64,000 nucleotides of DNA from Leptospira perolatii (GCF_002811875.1 NZ_NPDZ01000010.1:68949-132948); one strand, 5' to 3'. Shown: positions 47,822 to 57,856, counted from the stretch's first letter. The notes: generated by a model not told the origin, from the sequence alone. A program made the numbers and translations.

Positions 47822-49729
47822 ATGCAACAGGACTTTTTAGATGGTATCCGCAGCCCTGCGGACATACGAAAACTCTCCATAGAGGAGCTCCCACAACTTT
47901 GTTCTGAAGTCCGTGGCTATATAATTGATACACTCTCAGGGATTGGCGGCCATTTTGCTAGCAACCTGGGAGTGGTTGAACTCACGGTTGCCTTACACTA
48001 TGTATTCGATACTCCTACCGATCGTCTGATCTGGGATGTAGGCCACCAAACGTATCCTCACAAAATTCTAACAGGCAGAAAATCGAAACTTTCCACCGTG
48101 AGAAAGTTCAAGGGGCTTTCTGGATTTCCCAAGAGGGAAGAGTCAGTCTACGATCTGTATAATACCGGACACGCAGGGACTTCCATCTCGCAGGCATTAG
48201 GTGAGGCAGTAGCAAGGGACCTGAACGGAAAAGACTATGGAGTCATCGCGATCATAGGTGATGCCTCGATCGCTACCGGCATGGCTCTGGAAGCGATGAA
48301 TCATGCCGGCCACTTAAAGAAAAATCTTTTAGTGATTTTGAACGACAACTACATGTCTATATCGAAGAACGTAGGATCTATTTCCAACTATCTAAATAAT
48401 ATAATTACTTCTCATTTTTATCACAACTGGAAAACTGTATTTTATACTTTTCTAAAATGGCTGCCTATCATCGGTCCTGCAATGGAGAGCTTTTTCAAAA
48501 GGGTAGAAAAAGGCTTCAAGGACGTTTTCACTCCCGGCGGACTTTTCGAGGACCTTGGGTTCAGTTATATAGGACCAGAAGACGGTCACGACGTGATCCG
48601 TTTGGTTCGGATGCTTAGAAAAGTCAAGGAGATGGAAGGTCCGGTCTTATTTCATGTGATCACTCAAAAAGGGAAGGGATACACACCTGCCGAAAAGGAT
48701 CCGATCAAATACCACGGAGTTACTCCTTTCCGAAAGGAAGACGGTCGAATGGAATCGTCCGACGAATCCAAGATCGCGTATTCCAAGATTGTCGGCAAGG
48801 TGCTAACTATGCTTACGGAGGAAAATCCCAAAGTTGCAGCAATTACACCGGCGATGATCGAAGGTTCCGGGTTAAGCGAATATGTAAGCAAATTTCCGGA
48901 TCATGTATTCGATGTAGGAATTGCTGAGCAGCATTCTGTGGCCTTTGCAGGAGCTATGACAAACGGAGATGTAATCCCATATATGTGCATCTACTCTACT
49001 TTTTTGACTAGAGGGATGGACCAAATGGTAGAGGATGTTTCCCTGATGAATCTCCCGGTTCGATTTGTGATCGATCGTGCAGGTTGCGTAGGACCCGACG
49101 GAGAGACCCACCAAGGGCTTTTCGATTTGGCCTACCTCTTATCTTTACCTAACATGGATGTTTTTGTACCTTCTTCCGGTCAGGATCTTGTGGATTCTCT
49201 AAAGTTCATGGAGCATTACGATAAGGGCCCGATTGCGATCCGATTCCCTAAAGCCGCTGTAGCCTTGTCCAGTCTGGATTTCGAGAGAAGAACCGACCTG
49301 GACCCGGGGAGTTTTCGTGTTCTGAAAAGAGGAACCGATATTGCGCTACTATCGATCGGCTCCATGTTGCCCGAAGCGACTGAAGCAGCCTCACTTCTGG
49401 AGGAAGAGGGGATTTCGGTCACTTTGATAGATCTAGCATGGCTACGCCCACTCGGTAAAGAGGCGTTAGACGAGGAACTTTCTAGAGTTAGACATTTTGC
49501 GATTTTGGATGAAAGCTACATGGACGGAGGAGCCACCGGCTATTTATTACAGCGTATCTCTAACGAGTTGATCGGCAAATATCTCAAATCCTTTTCCTTT
49601 CCACCGGAACCAATCCACCACGGAGAGAGAAAGGAAATATTTGGAGAATACGGCTTAACCGGCCCGGCTATCGCTAAGTGGATTTTCAGTTCTTTGAAGA
49701 AGGAAGTCCTTCAAGGAAAACGTCATTAA
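47822..49729 (+). CDS. dxs: 1-deoxy-D-xylulose-5-phosphate synthase
   Basis: Dxs joins pyruvate and glyceraldehyde 3-phosphate with thiamine diphosphate, feeding isoprenoid, thiamine and pyridoxal synthesis (PdxA is encoded at 23592). The ThDP motif is IGDASIATGMALEAMNHAG (about 147-165), followed by GFSYIGPEDGHD (about 245), GIAEQHSVAFAGAM (about 365) and DRAGCVGPDGETHQGLFDLA (about 418-437). About 635 residues is standard. Either the TTG at 47819 or the adjacent ATG at 47822 may start the protein; the ATG is preferred. Confidence 0.97.
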   Translation: MQQDFLDGIRSPADIRKLSIEELPQLCSEVRGYIIDTLSGIGGHFASNLGVVELTVALHYVFDTPTDRLIWDVGHQTYPHKILTGRKSKLSTVRKFKGLSGFPKREESVYDLYNTGHAGTSISQALGEAVARDLNGKDYGVIAIIGDASIATGMALEAMNHAGHLKKNLLVILNDNYMSISKNVGSISNYLNNIITSHFYHNWKTVFYTFLKWLPIIGPAMESFFKRVEKGFKDVFTPGGLFEDLGFSYIGPEDGHDVIRLVRMLRKVKEMEGPVLFHVITQKGKGYTPAEKDPIKYHGVTPFRKEDGRMESSDESKIAYSKIVGKVLTMLTEENPKVAAITPAMIEGSGLSEYVSKFPDHVFDVGIAEQHSVAFAGAMTNGDVIPYMCIYSTFLTRGMDQMVEDVSLMNLPVRFVIDRAGCVGPDGETHQGLFDLAYLLSLPNMDVFVPSSGQDLVDSLKFMEHYDKGPIAIRFPKAAVALSSLDFERRTDLDPGSFRVLKRGTDIALLSIGSMLPEATEAASLLEEEGISVTLIDLAWLRPLGKEALDEELSRVRHFAILDESYMDGGATGYLLQRISNELIGKYLKSFSFPPEPIHHGERKEIFGEYGLTGPAIAKWIFSSLKKEVLQGKRH

Positions 49730-50247
49730 GCATTTTCAAGAGGCGTCCGAAACTGAAAATAAAAACGGATAGCAATTTGGAAAACCTTACGCCCGAAGAT
49801 TCTTTAGAGGCTGCAAAATTTTTTTATAAGACCGGAGACTTGGATCGTTCCGAGTTTCTTATCAAATCTGTTCTGGAACATAGAGAAGATCACGAGTCCT
49901 ATTTCTTTTTGGGATTGATTGAAAACCAGAGGGGAAATTGGCAAAAGGGACTCTATTATTTTTACAGATCCGTAGAAAAGAATCCGGAATATGGCAACCC
50001 TTGCAATGAAATAGGAATCTTACTGCTTAGACTAGGGAGAGAAAGGGAAGCAGTTTTCTGGCTGAAAAAATCTCTTAGATGCGAACTGAACGATGCTCCC
50101 CATATTTCTCTGTTTAATTTAGCCACTTTGTATAAAATTTGGAACCGTCCTGAAAGATCTCTGCAATATCTTCACAAAGCAATTCAGTTAAAACCGGATT
50201 TTGAAGAAGCAAAAAGATTGAAGGAAGAACTGAATTCCGCGATTTAA
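49678..50247 (+). CDS. TPR-repeat protein (start uncertain)
   Basis: The gene encodes three to four TPR units: AAKFFYKTGDLDRSEFLI, YFFLGLIENQRGNWQKGLYY, NPCNEIGILLLRLGREREAV and SLFNLATLYKIWNRPERSLQ. The frame is open from a GTG at 49678 that overlaps dxs by 52 bases. The next usable start is a TTG at 49777, so the N-terminus is 0 to 33 residues uncertain. No signal peptide is evident. Repeats and the GNP-x-N-[DE]-IG segment resemble the protein at 25099, suggesting a small paralogous family. Confidence 0.8.
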   Translation: MDFQFFEEGSPSRKTSLSIFKRRPKLKIKTDSNLENLTPEDSLEAAKFFYKTGDLDRSEFLIKSVLEHREDHESYFFLGLIENQRGNWQKGLYYFYRSVEKNPEYGNPCNEIGILLLRLGREREAVFWLKKSLRCELNDAPHISLFNLATLYKIWNRPERSLQYLHKAIQLKPDFEEAKRLKEELNSAI

Positions 50248-50271
50248 TCCGAACTAAAACTGCGAGGACTC

Positions 50272-50877
50272 TTGGTGAAACTGCAAATCCGAGATGCAAT
50301 TCCGGGGGATTACGAACGAGCGATCCCTCTAATTTACAGCTCGGGTCCGTATGCTTTCGACTACGTATTTTTAGAAAATGGCAAGACTGCTCAGGATTTT
50401 CTACGTTTCGCTTTTAGGAAACGTGGGAACACCTTCAGTTACTCGAATCACGCAGTAGCTTGTTCCGATGAACTTGTCATTGGGACGATCGTACACTTCG
50501 AACAACCCGAATTCAGTTTTCTTAGTCTGGGAACAGCCATCGCAATCATGCAATTTTACGGATGGAATTCCTTTAAGGTGTTACTTAGGGGAATTCTTAT
50601 GGAATCTCTAATTCAACCTCCACGCCGGAACAGGCTTTACCTCGGACATATAGCCGTAGACGAAAAGTTCAGAAGGAGGGGAATCGGTTCCGATTTGATT
50701 CGGTTTTGCCAGGACAAATTTGGAAATCGGAAAATTCTCGCCCTTGATGTATCGGCCGTGAACGATTCAGCTTGTAGCGTCTACCGAAAGTTCGGATTCA
50801 AGGAAATCGAAAAAAGGGATTTTAAAGATCGCTCCGCAAAAATTCCCAGTCACTTTTATATGGAGACGAACCTTTAG
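50272..50877 (+). CDS. GNAT-family N-acetyltransferase
   Basis: A single GNAT domain of about 200 residues. The acetyl-CoA-binding motif A is LYLGHIAVDEKFRRRGIGSD (about 123-142) with the R-x-x-G-x-G/A-like loop RRGIGS, and the later ALDVSAVNDSACSVYRKFGF (about 160-179) is motif B. The substrate, whether protein N-terminus, amine or antibiotic, cannot be told. The start is either TTG 50272 or GTG 50275, following a GCGAGGA site. The gene converges on the next gene with 21 bases between. Confidence 0.87.
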   Translation: MVKLQIRDAIPGDYERAIPLIYSSGPYAFDYVFLENGKTAQDFLRFAFRKRGNTFSYSNHAVACSDELVIGTIVHFEQPEFSFLSLGTAIAIMQFYGWNSFKVLLRGILMESLIQPPRRNRLYLGHIAVDEKFRRRGIGSDLIRFCQDKFGNRKILALDVSAVNDSACSVYRKFGFKEIEKRDFKDRSAKIPSHFYMETNL

Positions 50878-50898
50878 CGATTCATCGACATTTCTGGA

Positions 50899-51405
50899 TC
50901 AAGTCGTTTTGTCGGTCCGAAATTCTACAGGCAAAGGCACTTCTGGTCCTTCGGAAGTTTCCAAAATCTTGACCTTTGCTTTTTCTGTTTTAAGTATCAG
51001 TCCGTCTTTTGTTTCTTCTATGTAATCGGATAGTGCGGATATTACGTTTCGAGCGAGTCTGTATTTCAAAAATTTGGAACCGATCTCTTTGGCATACAGT
51101 ACACCTTCTCGATCTGCGGCGATTTCTAAATCGGATCTTTTGAATTTGATGCCAGCGTCGCTAGTAAAAACTAAATCTCCATCCACCTCTTCAAAAGAAG
51201 TGAGGAAAGAAGCATAGCCGTTTAATTCTAGGTATCCCTTTTCGGAGAGTTCTCCGAATTCGTTGCTAATGTATACGCCGTCCGAGGCTTCTCTTAATGA
51301 TTTCCGAAAGTATTCAAGTATATCTTTTTGCTCGATATTCGAACCTCGAAAACACCAATCCCCGTTCGGAAGTATCTTTATTTCGCTGTCCAGCCGTCTC
51401 GCCAT
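50899..51405 (-). CDS. hypothetical protein, possibly DUF1285-like
   Basis: A 168-residue soluble protein. The opening IKILPNGDWCFRGSNIEQKD (about 9-28), later FEEVDGDLVFTSDAG, and LEIAADREGVLYAKEIGSKF resemble the order of blocks in DUF1285 proteins (Gly-Asp/Lys-Trp, then I-x-R and a final KYRLAR stretch at about 117). The similarity is from memory and moderate. The function of DUF1285 is unknown. It lies 10 bases after the lipoprotein gene and probably shares its transcript. Confidence 0.6.
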   Translation of the reverse strand: MARRLDSEIKILPNGDWCFRGSNIEQKDILEYFRKSLREASDGVYISNEFGELSEKGYLELNGYASFLTSFEEVDGDLVFTSDAGIKFKRSDLEIAADREGVLYAKEIGSKFLKYRLARNVISALSDYIEETKDGLILKTEKAKVKILETSEGPEVPLPVEFRTDKTT

Positions 51406-51415
51406 GATTCGTGCC

Positions 51416-51847
51416 TTACATTTTGTAACGGAAGCCTATGCCCTCAATTACCTTTGCTTGTTTGCCTATTTCTGCCACATTGGTAGTATAGCCTTCGGGT
51501 GTTCCTGTTTGAAAAATAATGGGGCTGATCGAGATTACTCCAGTTCCGCTCAGGAACATTCCGTCCATCCCTCGATCATACAGCTCCTTTTTGATCTGGT
51601 CATAGTAATATTTTGTGAGCTTGCCATCGCCAAAATTACGAATGATTACCCGTCCAAACACTTCGTAGGGTTTACGCTTGGGCGCTTCTTTTAATATTTC
51701 GATTTCTTCCCAGGAACTCTTATGAGAGTATACAAGTTCCTCACGGTAAGCATGGTCTACCACGAACTCTACGGAAAAGCAGCCCAAGAATCCGAAAGCC
51801 GGTAAAATACAGGCGACCAAAAGTCCATATTTTTCTACTGTACGCAT
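51416..51847 (-). CDS. small lipoprotein of unknown function
   Basis: The preferred start is the ATG at 51847, giving 143 residues with a signal peptide and lipobox (FGFLGC, Cys at about 23). The frame is open for 44 more codons upstream, with another ATG at 51886, but these would bury the signal. The mature part is basic and has no named domain; it contains the phrase VFGRVIIRNFGDGKLTKYYYD. It should be lipid-anchored outside the inner membrane. It is divergent from the plus-strand gene at 52051. Confidence 0.75.
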   Translation of the reverse strand: MRTVEKYGLLVACILPAFGFLGCFSVEFVVDHAYREELVYSHKSSWEEIEILKEAPKRKPYEVFGRVIIRNFGDGKLTKYYYDQIKKELYDRGMDGMFLSGTGVISISPIIFQTGTPEGYTTNVAEIGKQAKVIEGIGFRYKM

Positions 51848-52050
51848 TCTTATCAGGGGAAAACCTTTCTCTTCACCCAATTCCATTCCCAATTCGCAAT
51901 CCGGGAAAACAAGCGGTTTTTTAGGAAGACAAAAAGAGAGCTTTCCATTCGCAGATTTTTTTAGTATACTTTCGCTCAAGACGCGGTATTTTATCGCACA
52001 ATTCTGAACCTCTCTTATTCTGGTACTCTTGTCAGTGCCGCAACGTTCAT

Positions 52051-52737
52051 ATGGAAGATATAGAACTTAAGAAACGTACCAGAGAAAATGTTCTAAAAAT
52101 CGGCTTCTGTAACTTGGATGAGTTAGAGGAGAAGGTGAAAGCATTTCGAGTGATGAACCAGAATGCTGCCAAAAAAAGATATTTAATCACGAGAGAACCT
52201 ATCGTGGATGCGGCCGGAAAAGTATTGATTCCGAAGGCAGCGGAAATCGATATTTCTGCAGCAAAACTACTACGCCGTCATTTTAAAGGAACTCATGAAT
52301 TTAAGACCTTTCAACCGGATGAAGGAATCGTAATCATTTCGGATATGACTTCCGCAGAAGGGGTCTCCTTTACCATGGACATCGTCACCCAAATTATGAA
52401 CTTGGGCGGTGGAGCATATGAAGGATTTATCGATCGGGTAGATAGCTTCGGGGACTTCATTAACTTATTAAAGAAATCCTTATTTCCAAGGTTGATTATT
52501 ATAGGCTATATTCCTCCGGACAAGATTCAGTCTGAACTGCTCAATTTCGTGAGAGTCAAGAGGGTGGACAATTATCTTCGCTCAATCGAATTAACTCACA
52601 CCGCATTTAAGACAGCGGCTTATTTTCCGAAGATTCGCCAGATAGAAATTTCCCAAGACGATTCAAAATCCTGGGGTAGATTCGTAGTGGAAATCGTTCG
52701 GGAATATACTAGACCGTACTTACTCGAAGAAGTTTAA
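52051..52737 (+). CDS. conserved hypothetical protein, 228 aa
   Basis: I recognise no family. The protein is soluble with no signal peptide. It has a phrase [20 protein letters not shown] (about 44-63) that recalls the short beta-strand segment at the start of some HD-GYP and signalling proteins, but there are no HD-GYP residues. The middle has [20 protein letters not shown] and the C-terminus is helical ([16 protein letters not shown]). It converges on the CNB-like gene, with two hairpins in the 85-base gap. Confidence 0.78.
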   Translation: MEDIELKKRTRENVLKIGFCNLDELEEKVKAFRVMNQNAAKKRYLITREPIVDAAGKVLIPKAAEIDISAAKLLRRHFKGTHEFKTFQPDEGIVIISDMTSAEGVSFTMDIVTQIMNLGGGAYEGFIDRVDSFGDFINLLKKSLFPRLIIIGYIPPDKIQSELLNFVRVKRVDNYLRSIELTHTAFKTAAYFPKIRQIEISQDDSKSWGRFVVEIVREYTRPYLLEEV

Positions 52738-52756
52738 AAGGAAATCTAAAGAGATA

Positions 52757-52772
52757 TTCTCCGCAGGGAGAA
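52757..52772. terminator. hairpin between convergent genes (first)
   Basis: TTCTCC (52757-52762) and GGAGAA (52767-52772) form a perfect 6-bp stem with a 4-base loop, 20 bases after the plus-strand stop codon. It lacks a T-run, so termination would be weak or factor-assisted. Confidence 0.45.
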
Positions 52773-52779
52773 ATCCATC

Positions 52780-52805
52780 TTTCGCATAACGCAATAGTTG
52801 CGAAA
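52780..52805. terminator. hairpin between convergent genes (second)
   Basis: TTTCGCA (52780-52786) and TGCGAAA (52799-52805) pair perfectly around a 12-base loop. It is placed to serve the minus-strand CNB-like gene, whose stop lies 18 bases away, or both genes. Confidence 0.5.
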
Positions 52806-52822
52806 CACGAGAGATTTCTATT

Positions 52823-55357
52823 CTACACTCTATAAAACTCTAGATTCTCTCTCAATGGATCCGGCAAGTTACCGCCGAGTGCGTTCATGTACTTTTTGTA
52901 ACGATTTTCCACTTCGGTAAATTTTCTGCTCCGTATATTGGTAAATCTGTTATTGATCTCTGCGAACGCTGGCAGCTTGGCTACTTTTTCTCGAATGCCT
53001 CTGGAGAACGGAACGTGACGGTACAAAATACTTCTGACGACCCGATTTAATCTTTGCACACCTTCTGATTCGTATCGAATCCAAAGCTGATAATCGTTCG
53101 CAAAAATATCCCTCTCGCTCCTGAATCTTTTAAATTCGGCGGCGAGTTTTTCCTTTATTTCAATGGAAAGGTCTTTGTTCTTTTTAAAGAACTGCACATA
53201 GTCCATGTAATCCGCAGTCAAAGAAGGATTTCCCACGTTGTTCCATTCTGGACCAAGAATACTTTTACATAGTTCCCAACGGAAGGCGGCGAATGCATCC
53301 ACGAGAAGAGTTTTTAGATCGCCCTGAACAAATGTAGGCAACGCAATCCTACCTCTACTTTCCTTAGATCCCGCTCCACGATGCACAGACAACTCTTGCC
53401 ACATCATGATCTTGCTACCGATAGAAGGAACTATTATGAAATCCGGGATTACCGATTTTTGAACGAACTCTTTATTGATTCCTAAATCAGGATTGTTGAA
53501 AATTACTTCTCGATTGAACAGGGAAAAGTCCACACCGAGTATGCTCTGGATCGCTTCGGTTAACATTTTCTTAGAAACGTAAGCCTTTTCTAACGGAATC
53601 TGAGAATGATATTTCGTTAGAATAGGCAAATAAGTAGCCAAAGAACCTGTAGTCAGACGTACGTTCGCCTCGTACATCGCAGCGAACTCGAACTTCAATC
53701 TTGCTTCGGGATTGTCTATATCGGGAGGAAGATCGCTTTCTTTCTTATAACCCGCATTCCGGTTATCCATTTTGATCTTGTCGAAAAAGTTCTGGCCGAG
53801 TTCGTCCAGGGAAGTCGGAACTTCTCTTCGATGGATTCTTTCGAGCCATTCAGTTCCGTACCAAATCGGAATATCCGAAACACCTGCAATAGGGTCCTTA
53901 TAATTGCTCATGAATACGAGCTGCGAATCGTCTAACAGTGTTTCGTCGAACAGACCATACTTGAGCATCAGCTCGACCGGCCTAGGAACATTCTTACCTT
54001 GGTTTAGATATTTCTGATAAGCGGCCGCATAAATATCCCAGTAGATCTTTGTAATCGTTCTGCGAAGTTTTCTTGTGTCGTTATCCGAATCGAGGGGATT
54101 CTTGAGTGACTTCAACTTCACCATCAATGCGGAAAACTCTTTCACGCTATCAGCGGGCAATCCGGAAAACTGGATAATAATCGAAGCAGAGTTTGCTAAT
54201 TCTTTTCTAATTCCGCTCGCGTCCACTCCGCTATTTACGGATACACTAGAACTTGCTGCGGCCTTCGCAGAAGGCATTGAAGACTCATATTTTTTTGCCA
54301 GACCAGAGGTCTTTTCAATAAACGACTTTATGTTCGGAGATGGACCAGGCATCGGGCTAGCGAATAAAGTCTGGTGGCCTACTAGAGCTCTTTCGATCTT
54401 CTGCGAAATTGTCTGCAATACTGGAACTACAATGTCCGGGGGTGCGGTGGCATAGCCGGAAGCGGCCATGTCTAAAATCAGATAGAATTTTTCCGTAAGA
54501 CTTTCTACTCCACCGATCAGAAATCGAAAACATTCTTCTACTTCTTCCAGAAGAGTCCTTCCGGTTTCCTTAATTTCTGCCTGAACTCTCCCCAATTTAT
54601 CACATACGTAAGAGACCATGGAAGGATCCGGAGCGAAGAGCTGAGTGAGTAAATTAGGATCTGCTAATATGAGTTTCCTTAAGAAATTGAACTCGGAGTC
54701 TTGAAACTCCATTTCCTCCGGATAATACTTGGACAGCTGGGAAGAGTGATCCTCGTCTACGTACAATTGTGTAGGTCGTTCCGGAAGGATTCCTCCGTTC
54801 TCAAAAAAATGCTTTAAATTCTCGCGACAAAGTCTGAGCACCGGGTCAACGATTTCGGAATTAGGTTCCGCAACAGGCTGCCCAGGCTTGATGTCCGGAA
54901 AAACGGTCGGGTTGAATTGGTAATAAAGTAGGGTAAGATTGTCGTTGGTCCTACTCATGTCCGAGGCGATTTTTCTAAGCTGAGTTGCTCGTTTGAATAA
55001 TTCTGTAATCTCTCGAAGCAAAGATCTGCCCACCATAATCCCGAGAGAAGACCTTGCCGCCAGCGACTTACTCACCGTAGACGGTGACATAACGTAAGTG
55101 CTCAATACGCAATCTTGTTCGGCAACAATCGAGTACGGGTATCTACCTCCCGAAAATAGTGCCGTGGCTCCGGGAGTTAGATTTGCTCCCGAGAGTTTAA
55201 ATAGTTCTATTTTTCTTCCGCCTGGAGCTTCGGCGATATACCGTAAAGCTCCGCTATGCAGTACATTCAGGGAATTGGCTGGAGTTCCTTCCTGGAAAAG
55301 GACAGACCCGGATTTTACAGAAACTTTCTGGTTGGCGACGCTTGTATCTAAGGCCAT
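52823..55357 (-). CDS. 844-aa protein with N-terminal cyclic-nucleotide-binding-like domain
   Basis: Residues about 10-125 form a CNB/CAP-like beta-roll: [20 protein letters not shown], then [11 protein letters not shown] and [20 protein letters not shown]. In the phosphate-binding cassette the usual Gly-Glu appears as Gly-Ala and the Arg is shifted by one, so nucleotide binding is uncertain. No HTH domain follows. Residues about 150-840 are mostly helical, with a Ser/Ala-rich linker near 368-380, and belong to no family I recognise. There is no signal peptide or membrane segment. The size and fusion suggest a lineage-specific signalling or scaffolding protein. It is divergent from the NamZ-like gene. 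Confidence 0.8.
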   Translation of the reverse strand: MALDTSVANQKVSVKSGSVLFQEGTPANSLNVLHSGALRYIAEAPGGRKIELFKLSGANLTPGATALFSGGRYPYSIVAEQDCVLSTYVMSPSTVSKSLAARSSLGIMVGRSLLREITELFKRATQLRKIASDMSRTNDNLTLLYYQFNPTVFPDIKPGQPVAEPNSEIVDPVLRLCRENLKHFFENGGILPERPTQLYVDEDHSSQLSKYYPEEMEFQDSEFNFLRKLILADPNLLTQLFAPDPSMVSYVCDKLGRVQAEIKETGRTLLEEVEECFRFLIGGVESLTEKFYLILDMAASGYATAPPDIVVPVLQTISQKIERALVGHQTLFASPMPGPSPNIKSFIEKTSGLAKKYESSMPSAKAAASSSVSVNSGVDASGIRKELANSASIIIQFSGLPADSVKEFSALMVKLKSLKNPLDSDNDTRKLRRTITKIYWDIYAAAYQKYLNQGKNVPRPVELMLKYGLFDETLLDDSQLVFMSNYKDPIAGVSDIPIWYGTEWLERIHRREVPTSLDELGQNFFDKIKMDNRNAGYKKESDLPPDIDNPEARLKFEFAAMYEANVRLTTGSLATYLPILTKYHSQIPLEKAYVSKKMLTEAIQSILGVDFSLFNREVIFNNPDLGINKEFVQKSVIPDFIIVPSIGSKIMMWQELSVHRGAGSKESRGRIALPTFVQGDLKTLLVDAFAAFRWELCKSILGPEWNNVGNPSLTADYMDYVQFFKKNKDLSIEIKEKLAAEFKRFRSERDIFANDYQLWIRYESEGVQRLNRVVRSILYRHVPFSRGIREKVAKLPAFAEINNRFTNIRSRKFTEVENRYKKYMNALGGNLPDPLRENLEFYRV

Positions 55358-55516
55358 AAATTATTATTAGAAGGCAAATTAAGAAGAAAACTATCTAACA
55401 CTCTTCTCGGAAACTCTTTTTCTATTTTTTCGCAGATTCCAGGTTCCGAGTTACCTTTCCCAAAGACTCTCTACTGCTTGACGCGGAGTCCCTTGCTTCC
55501 AAACATCCTTTTCTGA

Positions 55517-56662
55517 ATGAAAAGTTTCCCAGCCATCCTGAAGAATTCCAGTATAGGAATGCTCACCAATCAGAGCGCGTACGGCTGGGAGAATGATTAT
55601 CACTTTAAAAATGTTTATAAGGAATTCGGTCTTAGGAAGTTGTTCCTACCGGAGCACGGATTATTTGCAGAATTGCAGGATCAGGTTTCCGGCTCTCAAC
55701 TTTCTTACAATATCCCCGGGACCGAAATCGTAAATTTATACGGGGATGAAGAGACTTCCCTGGTCCCCTCCGAAAACTCACTGGAAAATTTGGACACGAT
55801 CCTGATCGATATTCGAGACGTAGGTGCAAGATACTATACATTTCTTACTACAGCGCTGTATCTAATGCATGCTATAGAATCGTACTCACAAAAAAGCGGC
55901 AAAAGGATGAAAGTGGTGGTCGTCGATTCTCCGAATCCGGCGGGCAGCAGGGTCGAAGGAAGTCCATTAGGCGAAAAGTATTCTTCTTTCGTAGGTGTGG
56001 AAGGAACAGTTCATCGACACGGTTTGACGCCAGCGGCGTTGCTGGAGTTTTATAAGGATAAGTATTCCTTTGGATTCGATTTTTATAAGATTCCAATAGG
56101 GGATTGGCACCCAAAAAAATACAATCCCTATACTTGGATTCCTCCTTCGCCGAACATCCCTGCGATTAGCACGTGTTATGTGTATTCGGGCATGTGTCTA
56201 TTAGAAGGAACGAATGTTTCGGAGGGACGCGGAACCACAAAGCCTTTTGAAATTTTCGGAGCCCCATATATCGACGAATCTAATGAGATTTTTTTAAAAA
56301 AGTTGGAAGAGCCTCAGAGAGGAATTTTTAAACTCAGACCGCTTAGATTTATTCCCACCTTCCACAAGCATGCCGGAAAAGTTTGCGGAGGCTACCAAAT
56401 TCTATTAGAAAAACCTGATAGATTTCATAGCTTGCTTTTCGGTTTGCACCTGATTCGGTCCCTGCGCGAATCTTACCCGAATCGATTCGAATACTTGCAA
56501 GGGCCTTACGAATTCAGATCAGACTTGCCTGCGATCGAATTATTAGTAGGGGATTCTTTCCTTTTGGAATATCTATCAGGCAAATCTTCTTATTTGGAGA
56601 TGGAAGAATATCTGGAAGAAACAGAACAGAATTGGAAAAAAGAGACGAAACCGTACAGATAA
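55517..56662 (+). CDS. DUF1343 / NamZ-like exo-beta-N-acetylmuramidase
   Basis: NamZ enzymes remove N-acetylmuramic acid from the non-reducing end of peptidoglycan fragments. This 381-residue protein shows the family blocks IGMLTNQSAYGW (about 13-24), LFLPEHGLFAELQDQVSG, IDIRDVGARYYTFLTTALYL (about 97-116), VVVDSPNPAGSRVEG, GTVHRHGLTPAALLEF and LLEGTNVSEGRGTTKPFEI (about 234-252). No clear signal peptide is visible, although the short N-terminus may be misplaced and the start could lie slightly elsewhere. A cytoplasmic or periplasmic wall-recycling role is likely. Confidence 0.9.
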   Translation: MKSFPAILKNSSIGMLTNQSAYGWENDYHFKNVYKEFGLRKLFLPEHGLFAELQDQVSGSQLSYNIPGTEIVNLYGDEETSLVPSENSLENLDTILIDIRDVGARYYTFLTTALYLMHAIESYSQKSGKRMKVVVVDSPNPAGSRVEGSPLGEKYSSFVGVEGTVHRHGLTPAALLEFYKDKYSFGFDFYKIPIGDWHPKKYNPYTWIPPSPNIPAISTCYVYSGMCLLEGTNVSEGRGTTKPFEIFGAPYIDESNEIFLKKLEEPQRGIFKLRPLRFIPTFHKHAGKVCGGYQILLEKPDRFHSLLFGLHLIRSLRESYPNRFEYLQGPYEFRSDLPAIELLVGDSFLLEYLSGKSSYLEMEEYLEETEQNWKKETKPYR

Positions 56663-56704
56663 ATCGAACCGGCCACAAACATAATCTTCAATCCTTAGGA
56701 ACAA

Positions 56705-57370
56705 TCAGTAGATGCATTTTAACTCGGAACTTCCGAGCAACAACTGTATCGACTTATTAAACTTTAGAAGGAATTCCTCTTGCTCGGTAATAATAATTAA
56801 GCCTAAGTCCTCTGTTTCACTCTTGATTTCGCAGATAATATTAAATCGATTACATTTTAGTTCGCGGAAATCGATTCTCAAACTTTCATTATCCGCAGCT
56901 AAGTTCAGATAGCGCCCTATCGTATCTATTTTTAATTTTACGATTCTATTATATGCGAAACAATCAAATTCCTTAGCGAATTTAGAGTCTATGTACGATT
57001 TTAAGTGAATGGTTTCCTTCGTTTCTATCTTTCCGTCTCGATTTTTATATATCGAATATTTTCTTCCATCACGGAGCAATTTAATACTGTTTATAGCGCT
57101 ATCATCTTTAAAGGGGGAATTTGCAAAGGAACTTCGAGCTTCTGCCGTATCTACTTTTTCGCAGACTGTTTCGTCATAATTACAGTTCAATGCATTGAGA
57201 ATCACATCCCCCGTTTTAAACAGGTTATCCTTGGACTTTAATACTTTGATTTTTTGTACTTCGGATACTTCTAACCACAAACGAGATCCCTTTATAACTT
57301 CGGAGGCAGAAGCGCTTCCGGAAAAGAAAAACAGCAGTAATAAAAATTGGATTTTAATTGTATTCTTCAT
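56705..57370 (-). CDS. secreted hypothetical protein, about 221 aa
   Basis: The ATG at 57370 gives a clear signal peptide (KNTIKIQFLLLLFFFSGSASASE, cleavage near 22); an open frame of 25 codons upstream would spoil it. The mature protein is Lys/Glu/Asn-rich with about six Cys residues, and has blocks CNYDETVCEK and FDCFAYNRIVKLKI suggesting disulfides. I know no family. It should be periplasmic or secreted. It converges on the NamZ-like gene. Confidence 0.78.
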   Translation of the reverse strand: MKNTIKIQFLLLLFFFSGSASASEVIKGSRLWLEVSEVQKIKVLKSKDNLFKTGDVILNALNCNYDETVCEKVDTAEARSSFANSPFKDDSAINSIKLLRDGRKYSIYKNRDGKIETKETIHLKSYIDSKFAKEFDCFAYNRIVKLKIDTIGRYLNLAADNESLRIDFRELKCNRFNIICEIKSETEDLGLIIITEQEEFLLKFNKSIQLLLGSSELKCIY

Positions 57371-57457
57371 ATAAGTTTTATCCAGCTGGGGCAGCAAAAC
57401 GACTTTTTTAGACAATAACTTAGATTCGATAGGCGGAAAAATCAACCTGAGGTCAAA

Positions 57458-57856
57458 TCAGGGCGTTTGAATCCACGTAGCTAACTCAGTATCCAAGTAC
57501 TCTTTTGCTCTGAATATTTTTTCGTTTTTGATCGTAAAAAGAAAATGATAGTGATTATTATAGATCTTCCCATTTGGGTGAAGCCCTTTCGACTCTGCAG
57601 TCACCGAAACCCTATCTCCTTCGGCAGTAAATTCATGCAGAATGAACTGAAGGTTTTCGAATTCTCTATGAAGCATTTTGAATCCAACCATGATATTTCT
57701 TTTATCATGGCTTCCGGAAACTCTAGTCTTCCCGATGATCCACCAATCGAGATCCTCGTTCAAAAGCTCGGAGGCCTGCTTCATCTCTTTCCGATTGATC
57801 GCGTCGAAGAAATGTTTTACGATTTGCTTGTTCTGTTCGGTTACGCTAGTGATCAT
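57458..57856 (-). CDS. SnoaL-like / NTF2-superfamily protein
   Basis: A 132-residue alpha+beta barrel domain of the SnoaL and ketosteroid-isomerase type: the N-terminal helix VKHFFDAINRKEMKQASELL (about 13-32) leads into the pocket strand DLDWWIIGKTRVSG, and the C-terminal strands are HYHFLFTIKNEKIFRAKEYL and DTELATW. These proteins bind or isomerise small hydrophobic ligands, and some act as immunity or stress factors. The substrate is unknown. There is no signal peptide. Confidence 0.82.
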   Translation of the reverse strand: MITSVTEQNKQIVKHFFDAINRKEMKQASELLNEDLDWWIIGKTRVSGSHDKRNIMVGFKMLHREFENLQFILHEFTAEGDRVSVTAESKGLHPNGKIYNNHYHFLFTIKNEKIFRAKEYLDTELATWIQTP

